64,000 nucleotides of DNA from UTCHB3 sp002050155 (GTDB lineage Bacteria > Bacteroidota > Ignavibacteria > Ignavibacteriales > Ignavibacteriaceae): contig CP129491.1 in NCBI GenBank assembly GCA_030584105.1, positions 930,001-994,000 of the forward strand, written 5' to 3'. This document shows, in pieces, positions 9,048 through 18,272 of this stretch. The notes under the pieces are model-generated. The model had not been told where the DNA came from. It worked only from the letters and a program-made list of their open reading frames with translations, and did not search any database. Within the stretch, counting starts at the first letter, position 1. Each line of letters begins with the position of its first letter. Position numbers and translations under genes: made by a program.

Positions 9048-10325
9048 TTATTTATCCGTGTAAAAATCGATCATTCGTTGAATCGCTCGCTTACAAACGG
9101 TGCAGAAATTATCAACTGAAATTGATTTCATCGAACAGTCCTGTTTAGGGCGATAAACACCTTTAGCAACATAACCGCCCCCCTCGAAGGCACCCAGTTT
9201 TTTCTCGTACTCTTTGGTTGCAGGGGTGGGAATTGGAGTATCTTCCTTAACCAAATCTTTCCACTTTGATTCGAAATCCACTAAGGTAGTGATATTTGGC
9301 TCTAAAGGTTCATATTGAAGCGGGTAAAAGTCGTTGTAAGCAGTGGAGCTTGTATAATACTCATCAGCCAGAAAGGCAAATGCGTGACCAAACTCATGCA
9401 CAAAAACATATTCTGAGTAGATGTTAAAATTTACACAGGTTGCATAGTAGTTATAAATGGCACCACCTCCATATTTATCGGTGTTAACCAGAATGAAAAT
9501 ATGGTCGTATGGCGCATTTGCGGCGAGGTCGCGCACGGCGTCATATTCTTCCGTCATCAGGTAGCGTTCCTCGTCAAAAGTGTAAAAGGTGGAACCTGCA
9601 ACTGTAGTCTTGTAAATTTTTTCCGCCGGAATATCTGTTCCCGACTCTTTCGAGGGGGCTTCAATTCCCCAAATATTAAAAGAAGTGGCGTTCTCTTTAT
9701 AGGGTGAAGCGTTAAAAAGATATTGCGCAAAGCGGTTACAGTCTTTCTTGAATTGATCCATCTCTTTCGAAGTGTAGCCATCCGGAATAATTACAATATC
9801 CACCTTTTCAGCAGGGTCGCCGTTATTCACAACAGGAAACGAGGGGTAAACATTATCCCTGTCTCTCCTAATGAAATAGTTTTTCGGATCAATCTCTTTT
9901 TCAAATTTTTTCACGAACGAGTGGTCAGGCTGTCGGGTGGAAAGAGTGATCTTAATTGGTGCTTTAGGAAAAGGCATAACCACACTTTCTTCGAAAGCCT
10001 TTTCACCCTTTGCAGCTTCATCAGTGGTTTGCCATTCTGAAAAGAGTGTTGAATAGTGCTTTGTATAAATCAGTTTACCTGAAGTTTTATCAAAAACCTC
10101 TAATTTATATTTACCGTAATTAAACGGATCGATCAAGTGCTTAACCGGTCCGCCCCAGAAAGGTTCTTCGATCAGTTCTTTGAAATAGTAAAAATCGTTG
10201 TCTTTATCGCCTGCGTGTATGTAGTTGACTCTAAGAGTTTTCTTCACAAAATGGTTATCGAACTCACTTTGAGCATAAATTGAAGTAAAAAAGAGGAAAA
10301 GAAAAAGAATTTTTAACGGTCGCAT
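9048..10325 (-). CDS. Secreted peptidase, M64 (IgA peptidase-like) family
   Basis: A 425-residue exported metalloprotease. An N-terminal signal peptide (MRPLKILFLFLFFTSIYAQ) is followed by a beta-rich N-terminal domain. The catalytic domain starts near residue 175 with VDIVIIPDGYTSKEMDQF, typical of M64. The zinc motif HEFGHAFAFLADEYY lies near residue 310. A cysteine pair near the C-terminus (CSMKSISVDNFCTVC) is also usual for the family. It is expected in the periplasm or outside the cell, where it would degrade proteins. It has no T9SS tail. Neighbours on the same strand are unrelated, and no ribosome site is obvious. Confidence 0.88.
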   Translation of the reverse strand: MRPLKILFLFLFFTSIYAQSEFDNHFVKKTLRVNYIHAGDKDNDFYYFKELIEEPFWGGPVKHLIDPFNYGKYKLEVFDKTSGKLIYTKHYSTLFSEWQTTDEAAKGEKAFEESVVMPFPKAPIKITLSTRQPDHSFVKKFEKEIDPKNYFIRRDRDNVYPSFPVVNNGDPAEKVDIVIIPDGYTSKEMDQFKKDCNRFAQYLFNASPYKENATSFNIWGIEAPSKESGTDIPAEKIYKTTVAGSTFYTFDEERYLMTEEYDAVRDLAANAPYDHIFILVNTDKYGGGAIYNYYATCVNFNIYSEYVFVHEFGHAFAFLADEYYTSSTAYNDFYPLQYEPLEPNITTLVDFESKWKDLVKEDTPIPTPATKEYEKKLGAFEGGGYVAKGVYRPKQDCSMKSISVDNFCTVCKRAIQRMIDFYTDK

Positions 10326-10397
10326 AGATAACCCAATAGTTTATAATATGCTAAATTAAAAAATTTTTCCCTTTTAATTGGGGTTAAAAGTTAACTG

Positions 10398-10691
10398 TCA
10401 TTCAGTTTTTCCTATCTTTTTGTCGATTGCAGCGGCAAGTTTAAAATCTCTGCCTGTTATTCCGTTTGCATCGTGTGTGGAAGTGGTAATGCGCAATTTG
10501 TTCCAACCGTACATAAGAATATCAGGGTGATGGTTCTGATCTTCAGCCAATTCACCAATTACATTAACCGCAGAAAGAACCTCGGAAAAATCTTTGAATT
10601 GGTAATTTTTAGTAATTGAATCACCTTCTTTAACCCATCCCTCCAAGCCTTTTAGTTCGTCAGCAACCATAACATCGGTTAATTTTAACAT
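10398..10691 (-). CDS. phhB: 4a-hydroxytetrahydrobiopterin dehydratase (pterin-4a-carbinolamine dehydratase)
   Basis: A 97-residue cytoplasmic enzyme that dehydrates 4a-hydroxytetrahydropterin to recycle the pterin cofactor. The catalytic signature is present: EDQNHHPDILMYGWNKL with the paired histidines, then the STHDANGITGRD segment. Length is normal for the family. The start is supported by AGGAG six bases before the ATG. No aromatic amino acid hydroxylase gene is in view, so it may serve another pterin enzyme or a molybdopterin-related role; the sequence does not decide this. Confidence 0.93.
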   Translation of the reverse strand: MLKLTDVMVADELKGLEGWVKEGDSITKNYQFKDFSEVLSAVNVIGELAEDQNHHPDILMYGWNKLRITTSTHDANGITGRDFKLAAAIDKKIGKTE

Positions 10692-10881
10692 TTTTTACTC
10701 CTGTTTGTTAAACTTTTAAAAAGTCATACACGCTAACTATCTTCTAACCCTTGAAGCAGTGAAAGTTAAAACTTTTTAACTGTACGGTAAAAAGAACCGC
10801 CCGCCATTTTAATTTAATAAAGCCCAATCAATTGAAAAGAGAACGGTGGGCCTGTTTAGTTTAAAACATCCAATAAACTGT

Positions 10882-10914
10882 AAAAAAGAGGCTGCCCAAA
10901 TAAAGAACAGCCTC
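10882..10914 (-). terminator. Rho-independent terminator of clpC
   Basis: Arms GAGGCTG (10888-10894) and CAGCCTC (10908-10914) are followed on the minus strand by TTTTTT. The site is 18 bases beyond the clpC stop codon. Confidence 0.85.
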
Positions 10915-10931
10915 ATTAAACTAAAAGATTT

Positions 10932-13430
10932 TTACACGCTTAAGTCAGAACCGACTTCAGCCGATTTCTCATCCGTGAACACTAAGAAATCGTTTTCGTC
11001 CAAATGTCTGGCAACAATAGTGGTGCCTTCTTTGAAAGAACCGCGCAGAATCTCTTCCGATAGCGGGTCTTCAACATAGCTCTGAATAGCGCGCTTCAGT
11101 GGTCTCGCACCAAATTTCGGCTCGAAGCCTTTATCAGCCAGGAAGTTTTTAGCTGAATCTTCAACCACAAGCTCTAATTTGTTCTCGTGAATATTTTTCA
11201 TTAAGTCGCGCAGTTCAACATCAATAATCTTCAGAATGTCTTCCCTGTCTAAACTTCTGAACACAATCTGATCATCCAAACGATTCAGGAACTCTGGGCT
11301 GAAAAGTTTCTTCACGGCGTCGTCAATCACGCTTTTCATATTTGCGTGTTGATCGTTATGGTCTCCGGTGTTAAAACCAAAGCCTCCGGTTGTTTTTATG
11401 TCCCTAATACCAATATTAGATGTCATAATTATAATAGTGTTTTTGAAATCGACTTTTCTGCCGAGGCTGTCTGTCAGCCTGCCTTCATCGAGCACCTGAA
11501 GCAAGAGAGAAAAAATATCAGGATGAGCTTTTTCAATTTCATCAAAAAGTACAACCGAATAAGGTTTTCTTCTTACTTTTTCAGTTAACTGCCCGCCTTC
11601 TTCATAGCCGACATATCCCGGAGGTGCACCAACCAATCTTGAAACGGCGAATTTCTCCATATATTCGCTCATATCGATTTTAATCAACGCATCTTCAGTA
11701 TCAAAAAGATATTTTGCCAGCACTTTGCAAAGTTCGGTTTTTCCTACACCGGTAGGACCTAAGAAAATAAAACTTCCGATCGGTCTGTTCGGGTTTTTCA
11801 GCCCTGCTCTTGCTCTTCTAATGGCACGCGTCAGCTTTTTAATCGGTTCATCCTGCCCGATAATAACAGAAGAAAGCGCTTCTTCCATATTCAGCAATTT
11901 TTCAGACTCGGTTTGCGCAACCCTTGTAACGGGAATGCCGGTCATCATTGCAACAACCGTAGCAATATCCTCTTCCGTTACATCGAAAACATCTTCCTTC
12001 GATTTCTGTTCCCACTCATTTTTAGCGGTTTCCAGTTTTGCAAGCAGTGTTCGCTCTGCATCTCGGAGGCGGGCAGCTTCCTCATAGTCTTGTTGTTTAA
12101 CAACTGCCACTTTCTGTTTTCTTATCTCTTCAGCCTGTTCCTCTAACTTAAGGATGTTTTCAGGTACCTCATAATTTCTCATGTGCACACGGCTGCCGGC
12201 TTCATCGATCACATCTATAGCTTTATCAGGGAGGTGTCGGTCGGTTATATACCTGATGCTCATTTTCACTGCGGATTCGATGGCTTCATCGGAATAGCGT
12301 ACCCGATGATGTTCTTCGTATTTAACCTTTAATTTCTCAAGTATCTGAATTGTATCTTCATAACTTGGCGGTTCAACCATCACTTTCTGGAATCTTCTGT
12401 CCAAAGCACCGTCTGTCTCGATGTATTTTCTGTATTCATCAAGAGTTGTGGCGCCAATACACTGGAAGTCGCCTCTAGCAAGTGCAGGTTTAAACATGTT
12501 CGAAGCATCCAACGAGCCTGAAGCACCTCCGGCACCAACGATAGTGTGCAGCTCATCTATAAAAATGATTACTTCCTTAGCCTTTTCAAGTTCAGCAAGC
12601 AGGGCTTTCATTCTCTCTTCAAACTGACCGCGGTATTTTGTACCGGCAACTAAACCCGCAAGGTCAAGGGTAACTACCCTTTTATCCTGCAAAATCCTCG
12701 GAACTTGTTTTTCGATAATTCTTATTGCCAAACCCTCAGCAATTGCGGTTTTACCCACTCCCGGCTCACCTATCAACACCGGGTTATTCTTTTTTCTGCG
12801 GCTAAGAATCTGTGCAACGCGCTCAATTTCTGTTTCTCTGCCGATTACGGGGTCAAGTTTATCTTCCTGCGCCAGTTTTGTCAGGTCGCGCCCAAAATTA
12901 TCCAGCACGGGTGTTTTTGTTTTTTCCGCTTTTCTTGTTTGTGGCGGGGGTACACTTCCCTGTGGCTGGCTGCCGGCGTCGCCGTAACTTTCCCGCGCAG
13001 AAAGCAAACTGTTCAGTTCGTTTTTTGCGCTTTCATAAGATAGCCCAAATTGAATCAATATTTGTGTGGCAAGCGTATCTTCATCTCTCAGTAATGAAAG
13101 CAAAAGGTGCTCCGTGCCGATAACATCAGCTTTATAAATTTTAGCTTCGATCTGAGTGATCTTTAATATTTTTTCAGCCTGTTTCGTCAATGGCAGGTTA
13201 CCTATTGTAAGTGTTCCGCCACTTGAACGAAGTGAATCTTCAATTACCTTTTTAAGTTCAAGGAGGTCAACATCAAGATTCTTTAAAATCCGGACAGCCA
13301 CTCCCTGACCTTCTCTTACGATACCAAGCAACAAGTGCTCCGTACCAATATAGTCATGCCCAAGTCTCACTGCCTCTTCGCGGCTAAGCCGGATCACATC
13401 CTGCAGCCTGTCCGAAAAACTTCCATCCAT
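10932..13430 (-). CDS. clpC: ATP-dependent Clp protease ATP-binding subunit ClpC
   Basis: An 832-residue AAA+ unfoldase. Two Clp N repeats occupy residues about 1-145. The first AAA module has GEPGVGKTA (Walker A) and IIFIDELHTIVGAGG (Walker B). A UVR-like middle segment follows (QQDYEEAARLRDAE, near residue 425). The second AAA module has GPTGVGKTELCK and VVLFDEIEKAHPD, and the C-terminal D2-small domain is complete. It feeds unfolded proteins to ClpP, which is not encoded in the window. The UVR segment and short middle domain distinguish ClpC from ClpB and ClpA. It is divergent from floA across a 240-base spacer and ends at its own terminator. Confidence 0.95.
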   Translation of the reverse strand: MDGSFSDRLQDVIRLSREEAVRLGHDYIGTEHLLLGIVREGQGVAVRILKNLDVDLLELKKVIEDSLRSSGGTLTIGNLPLTKQAEKILKITQIEAKIYKADVIGTEHLLLSLLRDEDTLATQILIQFGLSYESAKNELNSLLSARESYGDAGSQPQGSVPPPQTRKAEKTKTPVLDNFGRDLTKLAQEDKLDPVIGRETEIERVAQILSRRKKNNPVLIGEPGVGKTAIAEGLAIRIIEKQVPRILQDKRVVTLDLAGLVAGTKYRGQFEERMKALLAELEKAKEVIIFIDELHTIVGAGGASGSLDASNMFKPALARGDFQCIGATTLDEYRKYIETDGALDRRFQKVMVEPPSYEDTIQILEKLKVKYEEHHRVRYSDEAIESAVKMSIRYITDRHLPDKAIDVIDEAGSRVHMRNYEVPENILKLEEQAEEIRKQKVAVVKQQDYEEAARLRDAERTLLAKLETAKNEWEQKSKEDVFDVTEEDIATVVAMMTGIPVTRVAQTESEKLLNMEEALSSVIIGQDEPIKKLTRAIRRARAGLKNPNRPIGSFIFLGPTGVGKTELCKVLAKYLFDTEDALIKIDMSEYMEKFAVSRLVGAPPGYVGYEEGGQLTEKVRRKPYSVVLFDEIEKAHPDIFSLLLQVLDEGRLTDSLGRKVDFKNTIIIMTSNIGIRDIKTTGGFGFNTGDHNDQHANMKSVIDDAVKKLFSPEFLNRLDDQIVFRSLDREDILKIIDVELRDLMKNIHENKLELVVEDSAKNFLADKGFEPKFGARPLKRAIQSYVEDPLSEEILRGSFKEGTTIVARHLDENDFLVFTDEKSAEVGSDLSV

Positions 13431-13579
13431 TTTCTGAATCCTAAATTTTTAATTATTTAATTAAACCAAATATAGTAAATTCTTACAAAAATATGCAATT
13501 CAAACCAAAATCCACAATTTAACTTTGACCAAACGCACACAACTTTGTCTTTTATTATTTAAACAAAACAGGGTTCTAT

Positions 13580-13614
13580 TTTGTTCGCAAAGAGAAATTG
13601 TCTGTTAATATTTG
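13580..13614 (+). promoter_or_regulatory. Possible Bacteroidota-type promoter for floA operon
   Basis: TTTG at 13580-13583 and AATATTTG at 13607-13614 are separated by 23 bases. This resembles the Bacteroidota -33/-7 pattern (TTTG and TAxxTTTG), with one mismatch at -7 and slightly long spacing. It would give a leader of about 50 bases before floA. Confidence 0.3.
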
Positions 13615-13670
13615 CGAAAATTTCATTATCTTTCTAAGTCTTATAATAAATCTTTATTGGAGTTAAAACG

Positions 13671-14669
13671 ATGTCACCTGATATGTTAACCGGTGTCTCA
13701 ATTTTTGTAATTGTTGCGGCACTAATATTTTTAATGTTCTTTCTCTATTTTGTTCCCGTTGGTCTGTGGATCACTGCTCTTTCATCGGGCGTGAAGGTCA
13801 AAATCTTCAAAGACCTTGTCGGAATGAGGCTGAGAAAGATTAACCCGCATGTAATTGTAAGGGCAAAAATCACAGCAACAAAAGCGGGTATTGAAGTGGA
13901 AATCCCAAAACTTGAAGCCCACCTTCTTGCCGGTGGAAATGTTGACAAAGTAGTTAATGCACTGATTTCTGCGGATAAAGCACAACTTGATTTAACTTTC
14001 GCCCGTGCAACTGCAATAGACCTTGCCGGAAGGGATGTTCTTGAAGCCGTTAAAATGTCGGTTAACCCTAAAGTTATTGAAACTCCTTTAGTTGCGGCAA
14101 TGGCTAAAGATGGTATCCAGCTTAAAGCAGTCGCAAGAATTACCGTCAGAACAAACATCGACCGATTAGTCGGTGGTGCCGGTGAGGCAACAATTCTTGC
14201 AAGAGTTGGTGAAGGAATTGTATCGACAATCGGTTCTTCCGAAAGCCACAAATTAGTGTTAGAAAACCCGGATTCAATCTCCAAAGTAGTGCTCAGCAAA
14301 GGGTTGGATAGCGGCACAGCGTTTGAAATTCTCTCCATTGATATCGCTGATGTTGATGTGGGTGCAAATATAGGAGCAAAACTTCAGGCTGACCAGGCTC
14401 AGGCTGATCTGCAAATCGCCCGTGCAAGAGCCGAGGAAAGAAGAGCCGCAGCTGTTGCTCTTGAACAGGAAATGAACGCCGAAGTGGCTAAACAAAAGGC
14501 TAAGGTTATTGAAGCTGAAGCTGAAGTTCCCCTCGCTATTGCTGAAGCTTTCAGAACGGGTAACCTTGGGATAATGGACTATTACAACATAAAAAATGTT
14601 CAGGCTGATACAAACATGCGCGATGCCATCGCTAAACCTGATGATACAAAAGGTAAACCCCAAAGTTAG
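13671..14669 (+). CDS. floA: Flotillin-like protein FloA
   Basis: A 332-residue membrane-associated scaffold protein of the FloA (YqfA, UPF0365) family. An N-terminal membrane hairpin covers residues about 5-35, a SPFH/band-7-like domain runs to about residue 230, and an Ala/Glu-rich coiled coil follows (QADLQIARARAEERRAAAVALEQE). FloA proteins organise membrane microdomains and affect envelope enzymes, as known in Bacillus. The start is supported by GGAG eight bases upstream. The next gene starts two bases after its stop and the one after that overlaps, so the three form an operon. Confidence 0.95.
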   Translation: MSPDMLTGVSIFVIVAALIFLMFFLYFVPVGLWITALSSGVKVKIFKDLVGMRLRKINPHVIVRAKITATKAGIEVEIPKLEAHLLAGGNVDKVVNALISADKAQLDLTFARATAIDLAGRDVLEAVKMSVNPKVIETPLVAAMAKDGIQLKAVARITVRTNIDRLVGGAGEATILARVGEGIVSTIGSSESHKLVLENPDSISKVVLSKGLDSGTAFEILSIDIADVDVGANIGAKLQADQAQADLQIARARAEERRAAAVALEQEMNAEVAKQKAKVIEAEAEVPLAIAEAFRTGNLGIMDYYNIKNVQADTNMRDAIAKPDDTKGKPQS

Positions 14670-14671
14670 TT

Positions 14672-15346
14672 ATGGATAACTTAGTTGAGATTATTGTATT
14701 CGTAATTTTCTTTCTCTTTTCAATCATCGGTGGGCTGAAAAAGAAGCCTCAAACTCCACCGGCCCCTCCACCACGAAGAAAAGGAACTAAGCCGCAACCG
14801 CCGGTTTATAAAAATACAACTACGACTACAACGACAACCTATAAACCCTACAGCTCTGAACAAAGCTCCAGCGATGCTTTTGCCGAGTTAGAGGCTCTTT
14901 TTGGGAGAGGAAATGTCCTGAGAAAAGAAAAAGAACGCTCTTCCTATACTTCAAGGGGTAGTGAACCCGGTAAGGAATCGAATTATCAACCTTTTGAAGA
15001 AACTGTGAAGAAACCACAGTATCAGGAATATAAAAAGAAAGAACTGAATCCTCAGGAATTTAGAAAAAAAGAGTCGTTGATTACCTTTGATGACTATAGT
15101 CTTTCAGCTGAAGCGCAGTTATACGCCACTGAATTTCAGGAACCACTTTCAATTGAAGAATTAGCGCGAGAGTTGGAAGGGACCGGCATAGCCCGTACCC
15201 CTGAACATATTGGTGGTGGTGAGGTTTCAACTTACAGCAGAAGCCGTCATTTTATTGAAAAGTTGAGAGACAAGCAACAATTCAAAGACGCAGTTATTCT
15301 TAGTGAAATTCTTAACAGACGCCGGGCTAAGTGGATAAGAGTCTGA
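14672..15346 (+). CDS. Unknown membrane-anchored Thr/Pro-rich protein downstream of floA
   Basis: Not recognised as a named family. One N-terminal transmembrane segment (VEIIVFVIFFLFSIIGGL, residues 5-22) is followed by a Pro/Lys-rich stretch, a run of eight Thr near residues 49-56, a long charged low-complexity region and a folded C-terminal segment of about 70 residues. The latter includes FIEKLRDKQQFKDAVILSEILNRRRAKW, resembling the short helical tail seen on similar proteins encoded beside floA in related genomes (inference). The ATG is two bases past the floA stop, so translation is probably coupled; the 3' end overlaps the helicase gene by 16 bases. It may be a FloA partner or a scaffold tether. 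Confidence 0.75.
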   Translation: MDNLVEIIVFVIFFLFSIIGGLKKKPQTPPAPPPRRKGTKPQPPVYKNTTTTTTTTYKPYSSEQSSSDAFAELEALFGRGNVLRKEKERSSYTSRGSEPGKESNYQPFEETVKKPQYQEYKKKELNPQEFRKKESLITFDDYSLSAEAQLYATEFQEPLSIEELARELEGTGIARTPEHIGGGEVSTYSRSRHFIEKLRDKQQFKDAVILSEILNRRRAKWIRV

Positions 15347-17334
15347 AAGTAATTAAATTACGGAGCGTTACTAATCGGGATCGGTTGATCAAAGATTATG
15401 ACGAATCGAAATTTGCGATAGATTATGTTAATTCTCTTAACCCTGCTCAATATGAAGCGGCACGGGCTGAAGACGGAAGTTATTTAATTATTGCAGGTGC
15501 GGGTTCAGGGAAAACCCGCACTTTGGTTTATCGTGTCGCCCGGTTAATTGAGATTGGGTACGATCCCACTTCCATATTATTGCTCACCTTCACTCGAAAA
15601 GCTGCAAACGAGATGATGCACCGTGCGGAAATTCTGCTCGATAAAAGGTGTTCAAAAATCCAAGGGGGAACTTTTCATTCTTACGCAAACGCTATCCTCC
15701 GGCGATATGCCGTCGCTGCACACTTAGAACCAAACTTTACAATTCTGGATCAGGGTGATTCCGAAGATGTGGTTAATTTGATTCGTTCCGAATCCCCCGC
15801 TGTTGAAGAAAAAACAAGGTTCCCGAACAAACAAACTCTATTTAAAATCTTCAGTTTAAGTGCAAACACCGGCAGACCTGTTGATGAAATTGTTGACGAA
15901 GAATATCCGCATTTTTCTAAGTTGTTGGATAGAATTGTGCAAATTCAATCGGAATACACAATTTACAAAAAGATAAACAATCTTTTAGATTTTGACGACC
16001 TGTTGATAACTCTGCGTGATTTCTTCTTCGAATACTCACCCACTGCCAAGCGAATTTTAGATTCAATAAACTTCATCATGGTTGATGAGTATCAGGATAC
16101 GAATCGCCTGCAGGCAGAGTTGGTTGAAGCTCTTACACAGACCAATAAAAACATCATGGTTGTCGGGGACGATTTACAGTCGATTTATTCATTCCGTGGT
16201 GCAAGTTTCAAAAACATAATGCAATTCCCTGAACTTTTCCCCGGCACAACTTTGATTAAATTGGAAGAAAATTACCGCAGCACACCACAAATTTTAACTT
16301 TTGCAAACAAGGTTCAGGATGCGGCTATCTGGAAATATGAGAAATCACTCTATTCTTTCCGCCCGGATGGTGAGCTTCCTTACATTATCGCTTCCGAGAA
16401 CGAAAATATGCAGAGCAGATTCATCGTTCAGAAAATACTCGAACTAAGGGAAGAAGGGGTGCCGCTTACCGACATCGCTGTCCTTTTTAGATCATCGTTC
16501 TTTTCATTCGATCTGGAAATTGAACTTACTAAAGCTAACATTCCCTTTGTTAAAATTGGCGGAATTAAATTTGTTGAAGCTGCGCATATTAAAGATATTC
16601 TCGCTTTTCTTAGGGTGTTGCTAAACCCGTTGGATTTGGTTAGTTGGTACCGCATTCTGATGATGCACCCGGGAATAGGACCCAAAACTGCACGAAAAAT
16701 ATTGGATGAAATATCATCCGGTAAAGCTACTATTACAAAAGAAACCTCTGAGTGTGCAAACTCAATTTTTGCCACTAAGTGCCTTAAACTGCTTACAGCA
16801 ATGCGGAAAATCTTCGTTAAAGAAGGCACTCCTACGGAAAAAGCGCAGCTTGTGGTTAACTATTACATGCCTCTTTTCAGAGACTTATACGACGACTTTA
16901 ACAAAAGATCAAAAGATATTGACACTTTGCTGAACATTACGGAAAAATACACCAAATTGGAAGAATTTCTCTCCGATATGGCAATTGAACCACCGTTGGA
17001 TTCAATTTCCGATCTTGAGAACCCCGATAAAGAAGATGAGAAACTTACACTCAGCACAATTCATTCTGCTAAAGGACTTGAGTGGCACTCAGTTTTTATT
17101 ATGCATGCTATTGACGGGTTTTTCCCTTCAATTCGTTCAATAGAAACTGCTGAGGGATTAGAAGAAGAAAGGAGACTGATGTATGTTGCAGCTACCAGGG
17201 CAAAGCAAAATTTGTTCATTTCATACCCGATGAAAGTGTTTGACCGCGAAATGGGTGTTACTTTTTCGAAACCCTCGAGATTTCTTTCCAATATTTCTCC
17301 CGACATCGCCGAAGGCTATCTCTTGGAAGAGTAA
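15331..17334 (+). CDS. UvrD/PcrA-family superfamily 1 DNA helicase
   Basis: A 667-residue 3'-5' DNA helicase, starting from a GTG that overlaps the preceding gene. Helicase motifs appear in order: AGAGSGKTRTL (Walker A, near residue 56), TFTRKAANEM (Ia), DEYQDTN (II), GDDLQSIYSFRGA (III), ENYRS (IV), STIHSAKGLEW (V) and MYVAATRAK (VI). It unwinds DNA in repair or replication restart. It is shorter than UvrD/PcrA (about 720-740), mostly by lacking the C-terminal extension. Placement in a floA operon is unusual for a DNA repair protein and may be just transcriptional convenience. Confidence 0.93.
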   Translation: MDKSLKVIKLRSVTNRDRLIKDYDESKFAIDYVNSLNPAQYEAARAEDGSYLIIAGAGSGKTRTLVYRVARLIEIGYDPTSILLLTFTRKAANEMMHRAEILLDKRCSKIQGGTFHSYANAILRRYAVAAHLEPNFTILDQGDSEDVVNLIRSESPAVEEKTRFPNKQTLFKIFSLSANTGRPVDEIVDEEYPHFSKLLDRIVQIQSEYTIYKKINNLLDFDDLLITLRDFFFEYSPTAKRILDSINFIMVDEYQDTNRLQAELVEALTQTNKNIMVVGDDLQSIYSFRGASFKNIMQFPELFPGTTLIKLEENYRSTPQILTFANKVQDAAIWKYEKSLYSFRPDGELPYIIASENENMQSRFIVQKILELREEGVPLTDIAVLFRSSFFSFDLEIELTKANIPFVKIGGIKFVEAAHIKDILAFLRVLLNPLDLVSWYRILMMHPGIGPKTARKILDEISSGKATITKETSECANSIFATKCLKLLTAMRKIFVKEGTPTEKAQLVVNYYMPLFRDLYDDFNKRSKDIDTLLNITEKYTKLEEFLSDMAIEPPLDSISDLENPDKEDEKLTLSTIHSAKGLEWHSVFIMHAIDGFFPSIRSIETAEGLEEERRLMYVAATRAKQNLFISYPMKVFDREMGVTFSKPSRFLSNISPDIAEGYLLEE

Positions 17335-17413
17335 ATACTTGCCCGGGAACCTTATTAAAAATATCTTAGTTTAACACTCTAACTTACTACAAGATAAAAG
17401 AAAGATAAAAATA

Positions 17414-18181
17414 ATGAAAAGGATTTTAATACTACTTCTGCCTTTGTTAATAACCTTTAGCCATGCCCAATCAGGCTTAAAATACTCAACAGTTACGATA
17501 GATAAGGGATACACGAGCCCTAAAAATAACGCTGATACAGTTGTTACTTTTTACTTGAAATACCCCAAATTTGAAGGAAGTGGTACCGATAGTAAGATTG
17601 CTGATAAATTAAACACAATGGTTACCGAGATTACCACTGATGAAGAGTCACCGGTTATGAATAATTTTGACAGCTTGGTTGCCTCCTATAAAGAATTTCT
17701 TAATGATATTGGCGATGATGATTGGGGCGGTGGTTTTTATGTAAATAAACAACTTGAATACTCAACACCCACTGAAGGTATTGGTAACTTTACCTATTCA
17801 GTTGCAACTTACTTAGGTGGTGCGCATGGTGGATTTATCATTGGATATTCTAATTTCAGCTTCCCTGACTTAAAACCAATACACTTAGATGATGTTTTGG
17901 TTGCCGGTTATTCTGAGAAATTGACCAAACTCGGTGAAAAAATCTTCAGAGACCTAAAAGGGCTTACGGCTGATTTTAGTTTGGAGGGAAGCTACTGGTT
18001 TAAAGACGATAAGTTCCATCTTAACGATAACTATATCTTCACCAAAACCGGTATTTCGTTCCTCTACAATGAATATGAAATTGCTTCATACGCAGAGGGA
18101 ATAACTGAGTTTGAAATCCCCTATTCGGCTATTAAAGACTTGATTAAGAAAGACGGTCCATTAGCAAAATTTGCTAAATAA
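17414..18181 (+). CDS. Secreted DUF3298/RsiV-like protein, paralogue 1
   Basis: A 255-residue exported protein with a clear signal peptide (MKRILILLLPLLITFSHAQ). The C-terminal half fits the DUF3298 domain, which is found with DUF4163 in RsiV and PdaC proteins. Visible marks are YLGGAHGGF, a central LDDVLV segment and the ending FLYNEYEIASYAEGITEFEIPYSAI. The domain binds or senses cell-wall material or lysozyme in RsiV, but its role here is unknown. Two homologues follow in tandem with gaps of about 90 bases. This copy is the most divergent of the three: it lacks the VPEYT motif after the signal peptide. Confidence 0.8.
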   Translation: MKRILILLLPLLITFSHAQSGLKYSTVTIDKGYTSPKNNADTVVTFYLKYPKFEGSGTDSKIADKLNTMVTEITTDEESPVMNNFDSLVASYKEFLNDIGDDDWGGGFYVNKQLEYSTPTEGIGNFTYSVATYLGGAHGGFIIGYSNFSFPDLKPIHLDDVLVAGYSEKLTKLGEKIFRDLKGLTADFSLEGSYWFKDDKFHLNDNYIFTKTGISFLYNEYEIASYAEGITEFEIPYSAIKDLIKKDGPLAKFAK

Positions 18182-18272
18182 TTCCGGAAAGGGCTTTGAT
18201 ATCATGCATTACGGGTTAATTATTTCTAATTATTTTTAATTAAGTTAACAATTTAAAAAAGAAAGATTACTA

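Noticed and set aside
11725..13123. Several plus-strand frames opposite clpC
   Set aside because: They mirror conserved clpC coding sequence and show no own motif or start signal.
13745..14663. Minus-strand frames of up to 197 codons opposite floA
   Set aside because: They are shadows of the strongly conserved floA; no ribosome site or family match.
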